The notes beneath the pieces were generated by a model. The model did not search any database. It worked only from the letters and a program-made list of their open reading frames with translations, and was not told the DNA's origin. A program made the translations under genes and the position numbers. From contig NZ_JAQGMM010000173.1 in assembly GCF_028292365.1 (NCBI RefSeq), forward strand, positions 1 through 64,000: a stretch of DNA of 64,000 bases, in the 5' to 3' direction. The stretch comes from Caballeronia sp. Its GTDB lineage: Bacteria > Pseudomonadota > Gammaproteobacteria > Burkholderiales > Burkholderiaceae. Positions 1-11,681 of this stretch are shown piece by piece. Position 1 is the stretch's first letter; each line of letters starts with the position of its first letter.

Positions 1-425
1 CCCATGTTGCGCAAACGCGGATTGCTGCAGACTGAGTGAAGAGGCCTTGTTGACCGGCCGTGCCCTTCGCTTGCGGGTTGGCGCACTGTGGAATTCGGGG
101 CGTGGATCGCTTCATAACGAGCAACTAGCGTTAGCTCTGCTGGCATCGCGGGGAGCCATGTTCGCCGCGATGCCGTGGACATTGCGCGAGCAAGACGCTT
201 GCCCAAGGAAATATTGATCGGCTGGAGCATCTGAAGAACAGTCTGCAAGCCACTCGTACGTGATTGCAAACGAGTGCAAATCAGCGCAAGTGAGGGCAAG
301 TGAAGTGCATTAATCCCAGCTACTGGCCGGTCCGACCTCGCCTATGCGTATAGGGCGCCTTGACTGTCCGTTAAGCAATAATAGTGGCTCGTCATTTGTC
401 GACGCCATCAAACAGGGAGGCATTC

Positions 426-1370
426 ATGAACCGTCGCTATGTCACGGCAGATGTATTCACCGACAAAAAATTCAAAGGCAATCCGGTCGCTGTCGTGCTG
501 GACGCAGAAGGTTTGTCGAAGGACCAGATGCAGTCAATCGCAGTCGAATTCGGGTATAGCGAGACTACGTTTGTATTGCCACCCCGCGATCCCGCCAACA
601 CGGCATGGGTGAGAATCTTTACGCCGAGCCGCGAGATTCCTTTCGCCGGACATCCGAACATCGGTACGGCGTTCGTACTTGCTGCTAGAGCGGCATCGAA
701 TCAAGCACCTCTGCCAGATCAACTCGTATTTGAGGAAGCCGCGGGCCTGGTTCCGGTCACTCAACTGAAAGAGAACGGCAAACTGGTTGGAGCAGAACTC
801 ATTACGCCGGAGCCGCTAAGCGTGCTGTCGCAAGTGCCGCAAGGTCGCGTAGCAGAATGTCTTTCGCTCAATTCCACCGATATCCTTATCAACGCTCACC
901 CACCCCAGGTCGCCTCGGTCGGCCTCCCGTTTGTCGTGGTCGAACTTGCGTCCCGAGATGTACTCCGCCGATGTACACCTAACCCGATCGCTTACAAAGG
1001 CTTGCTGCCCATCGACGGCGCGACATCTATCTACGCCTATACACGCGATGCTGGCGGGGACACGACTGACGCCGGCTGCGATCTGCAAGCTCGCATGTTC
1101 ACGCCCCGGATGACAGAAGATCCGGCGACCGGCAGCGCAACTGCCGCCATGGCGGCACTCGTGGCCCAGGTCCGGGGTCAGTCGAATCTCGTGTTACGAG
1201 TGGGTCAAGGCGTAGACATGGGGCGGCCGAGCGTCCTGATCGCCAGCGTGGAGGCTGACAACGGCAAGACAAGGATTCGCATTGGCGGCAAATGTGTCAG
1301 CGTGATGGAGGGCTCGTTTTGGCTCGCAGCGTCTGACCCGAACCTAAGAGGCAGCGCGGTGGCCTGTTAG
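426..1370 (+). CDS. PhzF family phenazine biosynthesis-like isomerase
   Basis: ORF 384..1370, internal ATG at 426; MNRRYVTADVFTDKKFKGNPVAVV, IPFAGHPNIGTAFVL and DPATGSATAA motifs typical of PhzF. Confidence 0.9.
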   Translation: MNRRYVTADVFTDKKFKGNPVAVVLDAEGLSKDQMQSIAVEFGYSETTFVLPPRDPANTAWVRIFTPSREIPFAGHPNIGTAFVLAARAASNQAPLPDQLVFEEAAGLVPVTQLKENGKLVGAELITPEPLSVLSQVPQGRVAECLSLNSTDILINAHPPQVASVGLPFVVVELASRDVLRRCTPNPIAYKGLLPIDGATSIYAYTRDAGGDTTDAGCDLQARMFTPRMTEDPATGSATAAMAALVAQVRGQSNLVLRVGQGVDMGRPSVLIASVEADNGKTRIRIGGKCVSVMEGSFWLAASDPNLRGSAVAC

Positions 1371-1446
1371 TGGCTGCGCGGCGCTTCGTAGAGCTTCGTA
1401 GCCTTTTCCCGGCAATGCACCGTGCACCGCACCAGTCTCTGCCCCT

Positions 1447-2280
1447 TCACCGCAGCATGAACGACATCGCCGACAAGCAGTTCAACGTGCGCACCACATG
1501 TTCGACGGACGCTGCGTTAAAGCGCAGCGTCACGCCATCCATTCGCGTAATCGACGGCCACTGACAAAACAGATCGGCAAGCGCAGTAGTCTGCACACGC
1601 AGTTCGCATTCAACCGGTGCGGCTAACACATGCGCGGAATTCCTGATCGTGCCCGCCGCCACGTGACGTTCAACCACCGAGCGTGCCGCGCGCTCGATCT
1701 CCATGCACGCGCTTTCCGGTGTCTGCGTAATGCCGCTCCCATGACCGGTCGCGGTCTTGGTCACGACGAAACTGGCGTCCGGAAACTGGGCTCGCGTTTC
1801 TTCAGCGAAGACATCATCGCCCGAAAGCAGCGCGACCCGTGCGCCGTATTCCGCAGCCAGTGCGCCGTACAACCCTGCTTCACCGGTCTCCACACCGTTC
1901 AACAGCACCCGCCCAAACGCGAAGCTGTTGATCGTGTGGGCAAGAATGCCGCGACTCTGCGACATCGCGTGGTAGCCGATCATGAATACCAGTTCGGCTC
2001 CGTATTCCAGCCCCGCCATCATGCCGAGTGTCCGGGGTTTGCCGAGCACAACTTGCGCACGTGCATCGAGCAGGTCCGGCAGCAAGTTGCGAAACCCGCC
2101 ATGCGAATCGTTGACCCAGACATGGGCAGCGCCGCCCGCAAATGCCCCTTGTATGGCGGCGTTTGCCTCAAGCGTCATCCAGCGGCGAGCGCGTTCATAT
2201 TCACCGTTGCCCGCACGCGTTTGCTCGGGATGGAATACACCGGCAACGCCTTCTATATCGACTGAAATCAGGATGTTCAT
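1447..2280 (-). CDS. M55 family metallopeptidase (DppA-like D-aminopeptidase)
   Basis: MNILISVDIEGVAGVFH N-terminus and VNDSHGGFRN motif of DppA-type enzymes. Confidence 0.9.
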   Translation of the reverse strand: MNILISVDIEGVAGVFHPEQTRAGNGEYERARRWMTLEANAAIQGAFAGGAAHVWVNDSHGGFRNLLPDLLDARAQVVLGKPRTLGMMAGLEYGAELVFMIGYHAMSQSRGILAHTINSFAFGRVLLNGVETGEAGLYGALAAEYGARVALLSGDDVFAEETRAQFPDASFVVTKTATGHGSGITQTPESACMEIERAARSVVERHVAAGTIRNSAHVLAAPVECELRVQTTALADLFCQWPSITRMDGVTLRFNAASVEHVVRTLNCLSAMSFMLR

Positions 2281-2299
2281 TGGGGAAAGCCAAGCCAGG

Positions 2300-3358
2300 T
2301 CAGATCAGGAGTTGCGCGATATCCGGCGCAGCATCGAGTAAGGATAGACGTCGATGACCATCGCGGCCCGACAGCGAGGTAGCGCTCCAAAGCGCATCGA
2401 CGATAGCCTGTTCGACGCTATCCGCACAGGCTTGGAAGAGCGGGTCGAGGAAGGTGTCGACGAGGATGGGCGGCAAGGAAATGTGGGTGGCGTCGTGTGG
2501 GATGGTGTAGGCCGTCGAGAACGCCAGGGCAATGTCTCCGCTGCCGTGTCCGTAGACTGAACCGGTGCGCGCCAGACCCGCGGCCGCACGCATGGACAGG
2601 CGTTTCAGTTGCCGTGCATCGAGCGCTGCATCTACCGCGATGATCATGATGATCGAGCCTTGCTCCGGTTTTGCATAGGGGGCATGAGCGCTTCGCTCAG
2701 CCAGTATCCGGCCGACCGGTTTGCCTGCAAGCGTGAGCATAGGCAGCCGGCCGAAGTTCGCCAGCACCAGAGCGCCGAGCGTGACCGTCTTCCCCGCGAC
2801 AGATACCACGCGCGACGCGGTGCCTATGCCACCCTTCAGATCGAAGGACGACATGCCGCGCCCCGCGCCCACTGAACCGCTGACGACATTGGCGCTTGCG
2901 GCGTCACTTGCTTGCCGAAAGTGTTCGCCCGTGACCGCCAACGCCTGGATATTGTTTAGATAACCGTCGTTGCATTCGAAGACAAGTGGATTCACCGTTG
3001 ACCATTCGCGCCCGACTTGTGGATTGGCACGGATCGCCGCACGAATCTGTGCCTCAGCAACCGCCCCGACACCAAACGTGTTCGTCAACGCAATGGGCGT
3101 CTCGAGCACGCCAAGTTCTTCAACCTGCATCAGACCGATGCTCTTGCCGAACCCGTTGACCACGGTAATGGCAGCCGGCACCTTGCCGCGAAACGGATCA
3201 CCCCCATGCGGATGAATGACCGTGACACCGGTTTGTACAGGTCCGTCCTCCAGCGTGCAATGGCCTACCCTCACGCCGGCAACATCGGCAATAGTTCCAA
3301 GCGGACCGCACGTCAATACGCCAATAGTGGGCTGAAGCGCCAAACGCATATCGCTCAT
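2300..3358 (-). CDS. P1 family peptidase (DmpA/L-aminopeptidase-like)
   Basis: [36 protein letters not shown] at 3358 overlaps the stop of the upstream permease; [23 protein letters not shown] autoproteolysis-like region. Confidence 0.88.
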   Translation of the reverse strand: MSDMRLALQPTIGVLTCGPLGTIADVAGVRVGHCTLEDGPVQTGVTVIHPHGGDPFRGKVPAAITVVNGFGKSIGLMQVEELGVLETPIALTNTFGVGAVAEAQIRAAIRANPQVGREWSTVNPLVFECNDGYLNNIQALAVTGEHFRQASDAASANVVSGSVGAGRGMSSFDLKGGIGTASRVVSVAGKTVTLGALVLANFGRLPMLTLAGKPVGRILAERSAHAPYAKPEQGSIIMIIAVDAALDARQLKRLSMRAAAGLARTGSVYGHGSGDIALAFSTAYTIPHDATHISLPPILVDTFLDPLFQACADSVEQAIVDALWSATSLSGRDGHRRLSLLDAAPDIAQLLI

Positions 3359-4263
3359 GGCCGGTCGAGTTTTGGATCGAGCGCGTCCCGCAAGCCATCG
3401 CCGAGGAGGTTGAACGCAAGCACGGTCACGAAAATAGCGAGACTCGGAAACAGCGCGATATGCGGTGCCGTCACCATGTCGGCACGTGCTTCGTTGAGCA
3501 TCGCGCCCCACTCCGGCGTGGGCGGTTGCGCGCCGAGCCCGAGGAACGACAGGCTGGCCGCGGTGATAATCGACGTTCCAATACGCATCGTGAAATAGAC
3601 GACGATCGACGATATGGTTCCCGGCAGGATATGCCGCATGATGATGGTCCAGTCCGACGCGCCTATGCTTCGAGCCGCCTCGATATACGTCAGTTGCTTG
3701 AGCATCAGCGTATTGCCGCGCACGAGTCGTGCAAACGCCGGAATGCTGAAGATGGATACCGCGCAGATCACGTTGACCATGCCGTTGCCAAGAATTGCCA
3801 CCACGCCGATCGCGAGCAGGATGCCGGGAAACGCGAACAGGACGTCTGCCACGCGCATGGTGATGCGATCCCACCAGCCTTCGTAGTAACCGGCAAGCAG
3901 ACCGAAGAAAGTGCCGATCGCCGCACCGATGGCAACCGACAGGAAACCCGCAGCAAGCGAGATGCGCGTGCCCGACAGGATTCGGCTAAAGATATCCCGG
4001 CCCAATGAATCAACGCCGAACCAATGCGCTACGGAGGGCCCCGCGTTCAGCGCATCATAGTCGAAGTAGTTTTCCGGATCGTACGGAACGATGTGCGGAG
4101 CCACGATCGCCACCACTACAAGCAGCAGCACCACAACTCCTGCCGCGAGCGCAACATGTTGCTTGCGGAACTTGCGCCAGAACTCGCCCCAGGGCGTGCG
4201 GATCGCGCTGTCTGCCTGCGTTACCGGCACCACACTATTCGTCTCACTGCCTGTCGTGCTCAT
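3355..4263 (-). CDS. gsiD: ABC transporter permease, dipeptide/glutathione type
   Basis: DppC/GsiD-like membrane protein; [21 protein letters not shown] permease loop; operon context. Confidence 0.85.
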   Translation of the reverse strand: MSTTGSETNSVVPVTQADSAIRTPWGEFWRKFRKQHVALAAGVVVLLLVVVAIVAPHIVPYDPENYFDYDALNAGPSVAHWFGVDSLGRDIFSRILSGTRISLAAGFLSVAIGAAIGTFFGLLAGYYEGWWDRITMRVADVLFAFPGILLAIGVVAILGNGMVNVICAVSIFSIPAFARLVRGNTLMLKQLTYIEAARSIGASDWTIIMRHILPGTISSIVVYFTMRIGTSIITAASLSFLGLGAQPPTPEWGAMLNEARADMVTAPHIALFPSLAIFVTVLAFNLLGDGLRDALDPKLDRP

Positions 4264-4270
4264 GCGGACC

Positions 4271-5191
4271 TCACTTGAAACGGATGGTCGGATTGATGAC
4301 GGCATACAGCACGTCGACAACCAGGTTGATGACAATAAACTCAAGCGAAAACAGCAGCACTTCAGCCTGGATCACCGGATAGTCACGCATGGACACAGCA
4401 TCGATCAGCAGGCGTCCAAGGCCCGGCCAGTTGAATACGACTTCAACTACAATCGAGCCGCCTAGCAGGAAGCCAAACTGGAGCCCCATCATGGTGACGA
4501 CTGGAATCATCGCGTTGCGCAGGCCATGTTTCACAATCACAAGCCACTCAGGCACACCCTTGGCACGTGCAGTGCGCACGAAGTCCTCATGCATCACTTC
4601 GACAAATGACGCACGCGTGAAGCGCGCCATGACCGCGGCGACCGCTGCGCCAAGTGTCAGCGAAGGCAATACGTAGCTCTTCCATGAGCCATCGCCGACC
4701 ACCGGCAGCCAGCCCAGCTTCACCGAGAAGACTTCCATCAGCAGCATGCCGAGCGCGAATGCCGGGAATGAGATTCCCGATACCGCGAGGGTCATGCCGA
4801 GGCGGTCTGGCCATCGATTACGCCACACCGCAGACGTTATCCCGATTGCCATCCCAAAGATGACCGCCCACGCCATGCTCACCAGCGTCAGCAGCAACGT
4901 CGGCATGAACCGCTCACCAATCTCGGCGCTGACAGGCCGCTTGCTGCGTGTCGAGATACCAAAATCGGCATGCGCGATGCGCCAGAAAAAATGCACGAAT
5001 TGCTGCGGCAGCGGCCTGTCGAGACCGAGGTCGCTGCGTACAAGGGCAACGGTGGCTTCGTCGGCTTCGGGACCGGCGGCCAGCCGCGCCGGATCGCCCG
5101 GCAACAGGTGCACGAACAGGAACACGAGCACCGCGACGATGAAAAGCGTCGGCAGCAGCCCCATTAGACGTTTGACGAGAAAGTTCAGCAT
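4271..5191 (-). CDS. gsiC: ABC transporter permease, dipeptide/glutathione type
   Basis: [35 protein letters not shown]; DppB/GsiC-like. Confidence 0.87.
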   Translation of the reverse strand: MLNFLVKRLMGLLPTLFIVAVLVFLFVHLLPGDPARLAAGPEADEATVALVRSDLGLDRPLPQQFVHFFWRIAHADFGISTRSKRPVSAEIGERFMPTLLLTLVSMAWAVIFGMAIGITSAVWRNRWPDRLGMTLAVSGISFPAFALGMLLMEVFSVKLGWLPVVGDGSWKSYVLPSLTLGAAVAAVMARFTRASFVEVMHEDFVRTARAKGVPEWLVIVKHGLRNAMIPVVTMMGLQFGFLLGGSIVVEVVFNWPGLGRLLIDAVSMRDYPVIQAEVLLFSLEFIVINLVVDVLYAVINPTIRFK

Positions 5192-5334
5192 GAAGGCGAC
5201 CCGGCTGTGTTGCGCGCTGTGGCCGGACGCTCCCGGCCACAGCGCACAACAGCAAAAGAGAATACGGAGGAGTCCGGCTTAACGAACATTGAGAGCACTA
5301 AGAGCACTAAGAGCCGGACCCGAAGCGAACACGC

Positions 5335-6897
5335 TTACTTGATCGCGATCTCGTCGAAGTTGAACGAACCGTCCGGCGCTACATACGCACCCGACAGACG
5401 TTTGCTGCGTGCATAGAGCAGTTTTTCCTGGACCAGGAAGATCCACGGCGCGTCGGCCCAAATACGCTTTTGCGCGTCCGTGTATAGCGCCGCCTTCTGC
5501 GCGCGGTCGGGGGTCTCGAGCGCCTTCGACAGATCAGCGTCGACTGCATCGTTCTTGTAGTAAGCGGTATTCGTGAGTTTTGGCGGGATTGACGCCGACG
5601 CCAGCAACGGCGAGATGGCCCAGTCGGCCTCGCCGGTCGAGGACGACCAGCCGATGTAATACATCCTCACGGGCGCGGTTGCCGGGTCCGGTGCGCTCTC
5701 GACCTTCGCCACGCGCTGCCCTGCTTCGAGCGCTTCCACTTGCACCTTCACGCCGACCTGCGCGAGTTGTTGCTGCACGAATTGAATGACCTTTTGCGAA
5801 GTCGAATTGTTATACGCCGACCAGAGGGTGGACTCGAAACCGTCCGGATAACCGGCCTCTTTCAGCAGGGCGCGCGCCTTCGCGGGATCGTACGGCCAAG
5901 GCCCGGTTTTCGTCGCGTAATCCACGCCCTGAGGCACGACACCGTCGGCCGGCGTAGCGTAGCCTGAGAACGCCACCTTCGTGAGTGCGTCCTTGTTCAC
6001 TGCGTAGTTCAGTGCTTCGCGAACCTTCGGGTTGTCGAACGGTTTCTTTGTCGTGTTAAGGCTGATATACCGCGCGATGATCGACGGTCCCGCAAACACG
6101 TCGACCTTGGGATCGGTCTTGAGCATGGCGGCCTGTTCATAGGGAACCTGAAAAGCAAAGTCGGCTTCGCCAGTGCGCATCAGCGCGGAACGTGTGTTGT
6201 TGTCGACCACTGGCTTCCAGTCGATAGCATCAATCTTCGGATACCCCGTCTTCCAGTAGCCGGCGAACTTCTTCACCGTCAGGTCGCCCGCCGGGTCCCA
6301 CTTCACGAATTCAAATGGGCCCGTGCCCACCGGATGAAAGCCGATGTCCTTGCCCCACTTCGTCATGGCAGCCGGCGAGATCATCACCGCCGATGGATGC
6401 GCGAGCACGTTGATGAACGCCGAGAACGGCGTCTTGAGCGTGACCTTGACCGTATAGGGATCGACCACCTCGGTTTTCTCGATACGGCTAAAAAGATTGT
6501 AGCGCTTGAGCTTGTTTGCCGGGTCTGTCACCCGGTCGAAGTTGGCCTTCACCGCCGCAGCGTTGAAGTCGGTGCCATCCTGGAACTTGACGCCTTGCCG
6601 CAGCTTGAACGTGTAGACACGCGCATCGGGACTGGCTTCGTAGCTGGTTGCCAGCACGTTGATGAGCTTCATCTCCTTGTCGAAACCGAACAGGCCCTGG
6701 TAGAACGATTTCGCGGCAGCTTGCGAAAGCGTGTCGTTGGCGTCGTAGGGGTCCAGGCTCGTAAAAGTCGATGCAACGGCCATCACGGCCGTTTGTCCGG
6801 CGTGCGCCGACCCGCTCGCGAGCATCGAGAAAACTACCGCGCTACCGGCCAGCAGCGCACGCAAACGAAATGAAGAAGACGGGACAAGCGAGTTCAT
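5335..6897 (-). CDS. gsiB: ABC transporter substrate-binding protein (SBP_bac_5, GsiB-like)
   Basis: Signal peptide, then [37 protein letters not shown]; 520 aa. Confidence 0.87.
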   Translation of the reverse strand: MNSLVPSSSFRLRALLAGSAVVFSMLASGSAHAGQTAVMAVASTFTSLDPYDANDTLSQAAAKSFYQGLFGFDKEMKLINVLATSYEASPDARVYTFKLRQGVKFQDGTDFNAAAVKANFDRVTDPANKLKRYNLFSRIEKTEVVDPYTVKVTLKTPFSAFINVLAHPSAVMISPAAMTKWGKDIGFHPVGTGPFEFVKWDPAGDLTVKKFAGYWKTGYPKIDAIDWKPVVDNNTRSALMRTGEADFAFQVPYEQAAMLKTDPKVDVFAGPSIIARYISLNTTKKPFDNPKVREALNYAVNKDALTKVAFSGYATPADGVVPQGVDYATKTGPWPYDPAKARALLKEAGYPDGFESTLWSAYNNSTSQKVIQFVQQQLAQVGVKVQVEALEAGQRVAKVESAPDPATAPVRMYYIGWSSSTGEADWAISPLLASASIPPKLTNTAYYKNDAVDADLSKALETPDRAQKAALYTDAQKRIWADAPWIFLVQEKLLYARSKRLSGAYVAPDGSFNFDEIAIK

Positions 6898-6984
6898 AGG
6901 GGTGGGCTCCAGGCAGCTTGGTAAGAAAAACAGGTAAGCAAAGTCGCAATAAAAACGTCCGGCGCGTAGAGTGATCGGCAGCGA

Positions 6985-8898
6985 TCAGTACGCTCCGCCA
7001 ATTCGATGCTCGGCTACAAAATGGTCCGGGCCAACCATCACAAGCGGGGCGAACACCGGCTCGTCGTCGAGTGCACGGATCGGGCTTGGCATTTCATCGA
7101 CCGCAAGCACGCGCTTCGCGTGCCGCCGCGCCGGGTCGGCAACCGGCACCGCGCCCATGAGTTTTTTCGTGTAGGCATGGCGCGGTCCTTCGAACACCGC
7201 GCGACGCGGCCCGATCTCGACGATCTGGCCGAGATACATCACCGCGACACGATGACTGACCCGCTCGACCACTGCCATGTCATGCGAAATGAACAGATAA
7301 GCCACACCGAGTTCACGCTGCAGATCGAGCATCAGATTCACGATCTGCGCTTGCACGGACACGTCGAGCGCTGACACGGATTCGTCGGCGATCACCACTT
7401 TCGGGTTCAATGCGAGCGCACGGGCAATGGCTATGCGCTGGCGTTGTCCGCCAGAAAACTCGTGCGGATAACGGCGTGCGGCTTCGGCCGGCAGACCGAC
7501 CTTGTCCAGCAGCCATGCAACCCGCGCCTGCGCTTCGGCGCCTTGCGATACGCCGTGCACGAGCAGGGGCTCCATGATCGAGAAGCCGACAGTCAGACGC
7601 GGATTCAAGGACGCGAACGGGTCCTGGAAAATAAACTGGATGTCGCGGCGTAATGCCTGCAGGGCGGGACCTGTCAGCGAACTGATCTCGTTTCCGTTGA
7701 ACTCGATGGAGCCGCTCTGGCTTTCAACGAGTCGCAGCAGCGAGCGGCCCGTGGTGGATTTACCGCAGCCCGATTCACCCACCAGCGCGAGCGTTTCTCC
7801 CGGACGCAAGTCGAAACTGACACGCTCCACGGCATGCACGCGGCCTGTCACGCGGCCGAACAAACCTGTCCTGACCGGAAAACGCGTGACCAGATCACGC
7901 ACGCGAAGGATCGGTGGCGTGGTGTCGGCAATAGTCGGCTGCGCTTCGTGCGCGACCGCTGGCGCTGGAACCAGCGTTTCATCGGCGCCGGCCTGTTCCA
8001 CGGTGAGAATCGGAAACTTGGCAGGCGAGTCCGTGCCCGACATCGCACCCAGACGGGGAACCGCAGCCAGCAACGCCTTCGTATAGGGATGCGAAGGTGC
8101 TGCGAACAGTGCTCCGGACACGCCCTCCTCCACTTTCTCGCCGCGGTACATCACCAGCACACGGTCAGCCACCTCGGCGACCACGCCCATGTCATGCGTG
8201 ATAAAGATCACGCCCATGTTCATCTCGTCCTGCAAGCCGCGGATCAGTTGCAGGATCTGCGCCTGGATGGTGACGTCGAGCGCGGTGGTTGGTTCATCAG
8301 CGATCAGCAGCGCGGGCTTGCATGACAGTGCCATCGCAATCATCACGCGCTGGCGCATGCCGCCGGACAACTGGTGCGGAAACCGCGCTGCCACGCGGCG
8401 CGCTTCGGGAATTCGTACGAGGTCAAGCAGACGCAAGGTTTCTGCGCGGGCGGCGCCGCGGTTCTTGTGCTGATGCAGCGCGATTGCCTCGCCGATCTGA
8501 TCGCCCACGGTGAACACCGGGTTCAGCGATGTCATCGGTTCCTGGAAGATCATCGCAATGTCGGCGCCACGAATCGAACGCATCGTGCTGGACGAGGCGC
8601 GCGCGAGATCGAGCACGTGGCCGTCACGCCGCCGGAACGCGATGGATCCGCTGGCGATGCGCCCACCGCCGTGCTCGATCAGGCGCATCAGCGCAAGCGA
8701 CGTCACCGACTTGCCCGACCCCGATTCACCGACGATCGCCAGTGTTTCGCCACGATCGACCGTCAGCGACAGGTTGCGCACCGCATTGAAAGCTTTGTCG
8801 CCCTCACGGAACGCAATCGAAAGATCGTCAACGGCGAGCACGCATTGCGGCGGCAAGGTGTCGAGACGCGAGCGTGCAATGTGCGGTGAAATCGGCAC
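6985..8898 (-). CDS. gsiA: Dipeptide ABC transporter ATP-binding protein with two fused ATPase domains
   Basis: Two Walker A motifs ([16 protein letters not shown]) and two LSGG-type signatures in 637 aa. Confidence 0.9.
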   Translation of the reverse strand: MPISPHIARSRLDTLPPQCVLAVDDLSIAFREGDKAFNAVRNLSLTVDRGETLAIVGESGSGKSVTSLALMRLIEHGGGRIASGSIAFRRRDGHVLDLARASSSTMRSIRGADIAMIFQEPMTSLNPVFTVGDQIGEAIALHQHKNRGAARAETLRLLDLVRIPEARRVAARFPHQLSGGMRQRVMIAMALSCKPALLIADEPTTALDVTIQAQILQLIRGLQDEMNMGVIFITHDMGVVAEVADRVLVMYRGEKVEEGVSGALFAAPSHPYTKALLAAVPRLGAMSGTDSPAKFPILTVEQAGADETLVPAPAVAHEAQPTIADTTPPILRVRDLVTRFPVRTGLFGRVTGRVHAVERVSFDLRPGETLALVGESGCGKSTTGRSLLRLVESQSGSIEFNGNEISSLTGPALQALRRDIQFIFQDPFASLNPRLTVGFSIMEPLLVHGVSQGAEAQARVAWLLDKVGLPAEAARRYPHEFSGGQRQRIAIARALALNPKVVIADESVSALDVSVQAQIVNLMLDLQRELGVAYLFISHDMAVVERVSHRVAVMYLGQIVEIGPRRAVFEGPRHAYTKKLMGAVPVADPARRHAKRVLAVDEMPSPIRALDDEPVFAPLVMVGPDHFVAEHRIGGAY

Positions 8899-8980
8899 GA
8901 TGTTTTCCTTAAGGAATGAACGCGGCCCGGGCGATGATTCGCGCAGTGACCACGCGTGGAACCAGACAGATGAACAAACG

Positions 8981-9976
8981 TCAGCGATAAATCGCCGTAA
9001 CCGGTGCAGCGCCTACCCGCGCAAAACCGCGGTACATGCCCTCGGTGTTGAACGGCAACGTGACGTTGCCGAGCGCGTCGACGGCGATCAATCCACCACG
9101 GCCATTAATACGCGGCAGGCGTTTCATCACGACATCGGCTGCCGCTTCTTCCAGCGATACACCGCGATACGCCATTTGCGCCGCGACATCGTAAGCCGCG
9201 ACCATCCGCATGAACATCTCGCCGGAACCTGTGGTGGACACGGCACAGGTTGCATCGTCCGCATAGCAGCCTGCGCCGATCAACGGGGCGTCGCCCACCC
9301 GCCCGACTTGCTTGTTGGTGACACCGCCTGTCGATGTTGCGGCAGCAAGGTGTCCATGCTGATCGAGCGCGACCGCGCCAACCGTACCGAACTTGCGATT
9401 CGGATCGATGGGTTCGTGTGGCGTGGGATCTTCTCCATCGTCATCCGAAGAGGGGGCGGAAAGTGTCGCGCCGTCGTGATCGAGCATCACGCGTTGCTGG
9501 CCGCGTGCAAGCAGCCATTGCTTGTGACGGGCGTCGGTATGGAAGTACGAAGGGTCGACCAGTTCGAACCCCTGTGCTACCGCAAATGCTTCTGCGCCCG
9601 CGCCTGTGAACATGACATGTTCGCTTGCTTCGAGCACGCGGCGCGCGACCAGGACTGGATTGCGCACGCGCTTTACGCAGCAGATCGCGCCGGCTTCGAG
9701 CGTGCTGCCATCCATGATTGAAGCGTCCAGTTCATGCGTGCCGTCGGCCGTGAACACCGCGCCACGTCCCGCATTGAATAGCGGGTTGTCTTCGAGAAGA
9801 CGAACGGCTTCGCTCACGGCGTCGAGCGCGCTGCCGCCAGCGGCCAGCACACTCTGGCCTGCTGCCAGGATGTCATTCAGGCTTGTGTGATAGCGCTGCT
9901 CTGCTTCGGGCTCCATCAGCGTGCGCAAGATCGTGCCTGCGCCGCCGTGAACGGCAATGACTGCGGTCGAATTCAT
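8981..9976 (-). CDS. iaaA: Isoaspartyl peptidase/L-asparaginase (Ntn hydrolase)
   Basis: [25 protein letters not shown] nucleophile region; ATG at 9976 overlaps the upstream gene. Confidence 0.9.
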   Translation of the reverse strand: MNSTAVIAVHGGAGTILRTLMEPEAEQRYHTSLNDILAAGQSVLAAGGSALDAVSEAVRLLEDNPLFNAGRGAVFTADGTHELDASIMDGSTLEAGAICCVKRVRNPVLVARRVLEASEHVMFTGAGAEAFAVAQGFELVDPSYFHTDARHKQWLLARGQQRVMLDHDGATLSAPSSDDDGEDPTPHEPIDPNRKFGTVGAVALDQHGHLAAATSTGGVTNKQVGRVGDAPLIGAGCYADDATCAVSTTGSGEMFMRMVAAYDVAAQMAYRGVSLEEAAADVVMKRLPRINGRGGLIAVDALGNVTLPFNTEGMYRGFARVGAAPVTAIYR

Positions 9977-10959
9977 TGTTTCGGTTTTCTGTTGGTTCGT
10001 GGGGTAGCGGATGTCCGGGGTTTGCTCGCAGCACGATTCGACGGGCCTGGCGTTGACGGGCTTTCGATGGACGGCGTCTTGGTCAGCCACGGCAACACGA
10101 ATTCAGTCATGTCCGCTGCCGCTTTCGCCGAGCGTTTAGTGCGATACGCAACCGCGTCGCAGAGTGCTTCGATCACGGCAAGCACCGCCGCGTCGGAGTT
10201 GGCCGCGAGCCGCCGTTCTGAGCGGACGCACAGCGTCAGGTCCGCGAACTGCCCGAGCGGCGAGTTGACGCTGTCGGTCAAGGCAAGTACGCGGGCACCC
10301 AGGCTCGCGGCGCGGCGTGCGAGCTGGATGGTGTCGTCTACATATCGCGGAAATGCAATGCCGATTACCAGATCGCCCTCGCCTGCGCTGAAGAGACGGC
10401 GCGCCGCGTGTGTCGGGCCGCCAACGAACGCAAGCGATTGCACGTTGTCGTGATAGGGCATCAGGCCATGCTCCATCAACCCGGCCAGAAACGCGCTTGC
10501 GCCTGCTCCGAGCACGAACACACGGCGCGCGGCAAGAATGGCGTCTACCGCCGCATCCGCGGCGGCGCCGTCAATGGCGCTGCGTGTCAACCGCAGATTG
10601 ACTTCGGCCTGTTCAAGCGACGCGCCGAGCAATTCGTCACCGCTCGCTGGCGATTCCTGCGCTGAACGCAAGCGTTCAACCGGTGCAAGCGTCGCTTCGA
10701 AACCACGCACCAGCGCGCTCCGAAATGCCGGGTAACCGTCGAAGCCGAGCGCCCGCGCAAAGCGGTTTGCAGTCGCCACGGAGGCGCCGACAGCATCCGC
10801 CAGTTCGTCGATACGCATGGTCGCCGCGCGGAACAAGTTGGCCTGCACATAGGCGCCCATGCGGCGATGGATCGGCGTCAGGCCCGGCGTTGCCGCTACG
10901 ATAAGCGCCGCGATACTCAGTCCGGACGGACCGGATACAACGGGCGGGTGATCTGCCAT
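9973..10959 (-). CDS. MurR/RpiR family transcriptional regulator
   Basis: HTH_6 region (AATMRIDELADAVGASVATANRFARALGFDGYPAFR) and SIS domain (RRVFVLGAGASAFLAGL). Confidence 0.9.
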   Translation of the reverse strand: MADHPPVVSGPSGLSIAALIVAATPGLTPIHRRMGAYVQANLFRAATMRIDELADAVGASVATANRFARALGFDGYPAFRSALVRGFEATLAPVERLRSAQESPASGDELLGASLEQAEVNLRLTRSAIDGAAADAAVDAILAARRVFVLGAGASAFLAGLMEHGLMPYHDNVQSLAFVGGPTHAARRLFSAGEGDLVIGIAFPRYVDDTIQLARRAASLGARVLALTDSVNSPLGQFADLTLCVRSERRLAANSDAAVLAVIEALCDAVAYRTKRSAKAAADMTEFVLPWLTKTPSIESPSTPGPSNRAASKPRTSATPRTNRKPKQ

Positions 10960-11106
10960 GAAGAAGGATCAGCCAGAAGCCGAAGAAGTCGTGATGAAAG
11001 TATATTTACATAAAATTCTTGTTGAAAAAAATGTATTTTCATTAGGAGGGTTTCCCCTAGTGGATCGGGAGGGCGCAATACTCCGACGGTGGGGGACGAA
11101 GTTGCG

Positions 11107-11142
11107 ACGCTTCTAACCGCGTTATCACGCGGTTAGAAGCGT
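11107..11142. repeat. Perfect 15-bp inverted repeat with 6-nt loop
   Basis: acgcttctaaccgcg-ttatca-cgcggttagaagcgt. Confidence 0.9.
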
Positions 11143-11336
11143 GCAGGATTTGCTGTTTCTGAGATGGAAGGGAGCGTCTCGGGGCGCGGAATGGATGCTA
11201 AGAAAATGGCGATACCTCTGAAAACAGTAGGCATCCTTATTATCATCTCGAGCGGCTTGAGTTGGCGAGATCAACACTCCATCGGCCGGCGCAGAGGTCT
11301 GCTCAAGCCGTGCCGAAAACAACGCCCGAATCCTGC

Positions 11337-11555
11337 TCAGTGCCGATGATGCATCCACCAATGCCGAGGATGGTCATCCATGCGCTCGCGCTTTTCTCCA
11401 GGCCACTTCGACTCGTTAATTAACAGGATAATTGCCACCAACGCCAGGCCGCCGAGGCCAACCAGGACGTTGATCAGATCGATGGCGGAACTGTGCAGGG
11501 TTAGTCGAGACGCGGTTCCAATAATGTCCATTACGGTATTCACAAACTCGTTCAT
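11337..11555 (-). CDS. Small putative single-pass membrane protein (72 aa)
   Basis: MNEFVNTVMDIIGTASRLTLHSSAIDLINVLVGLGGLALVAIILLINESKW; GGAGGG-like RBS upstream of ATG at 11555. Confidence 0.5.
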   Translation of the reverse strand: MNEFVNTVMDIIGTASRLTLHSSAIDLINVLVGLGGLALVAIILLINESKWPGEKRERMDDHPRHWWMHHRH

Positions 11556-11681
11556 GATGCCCTCCCACGTCCTCTGCACCTACCTCTACATGATAGGTAA
11601 ACAGAGGCTTAAGAGTAAGTGGTCAGACTGCAAATTCCTGGCGCTTCCCGCCTCCTTCGACAAAGAACCACCAACCTCGCA

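Noticed and set aside
8510-9721. 403-aa plus-strand ORF
   Set aside because: Spans antisense of gsiA and iaaA; no recognisable domain.
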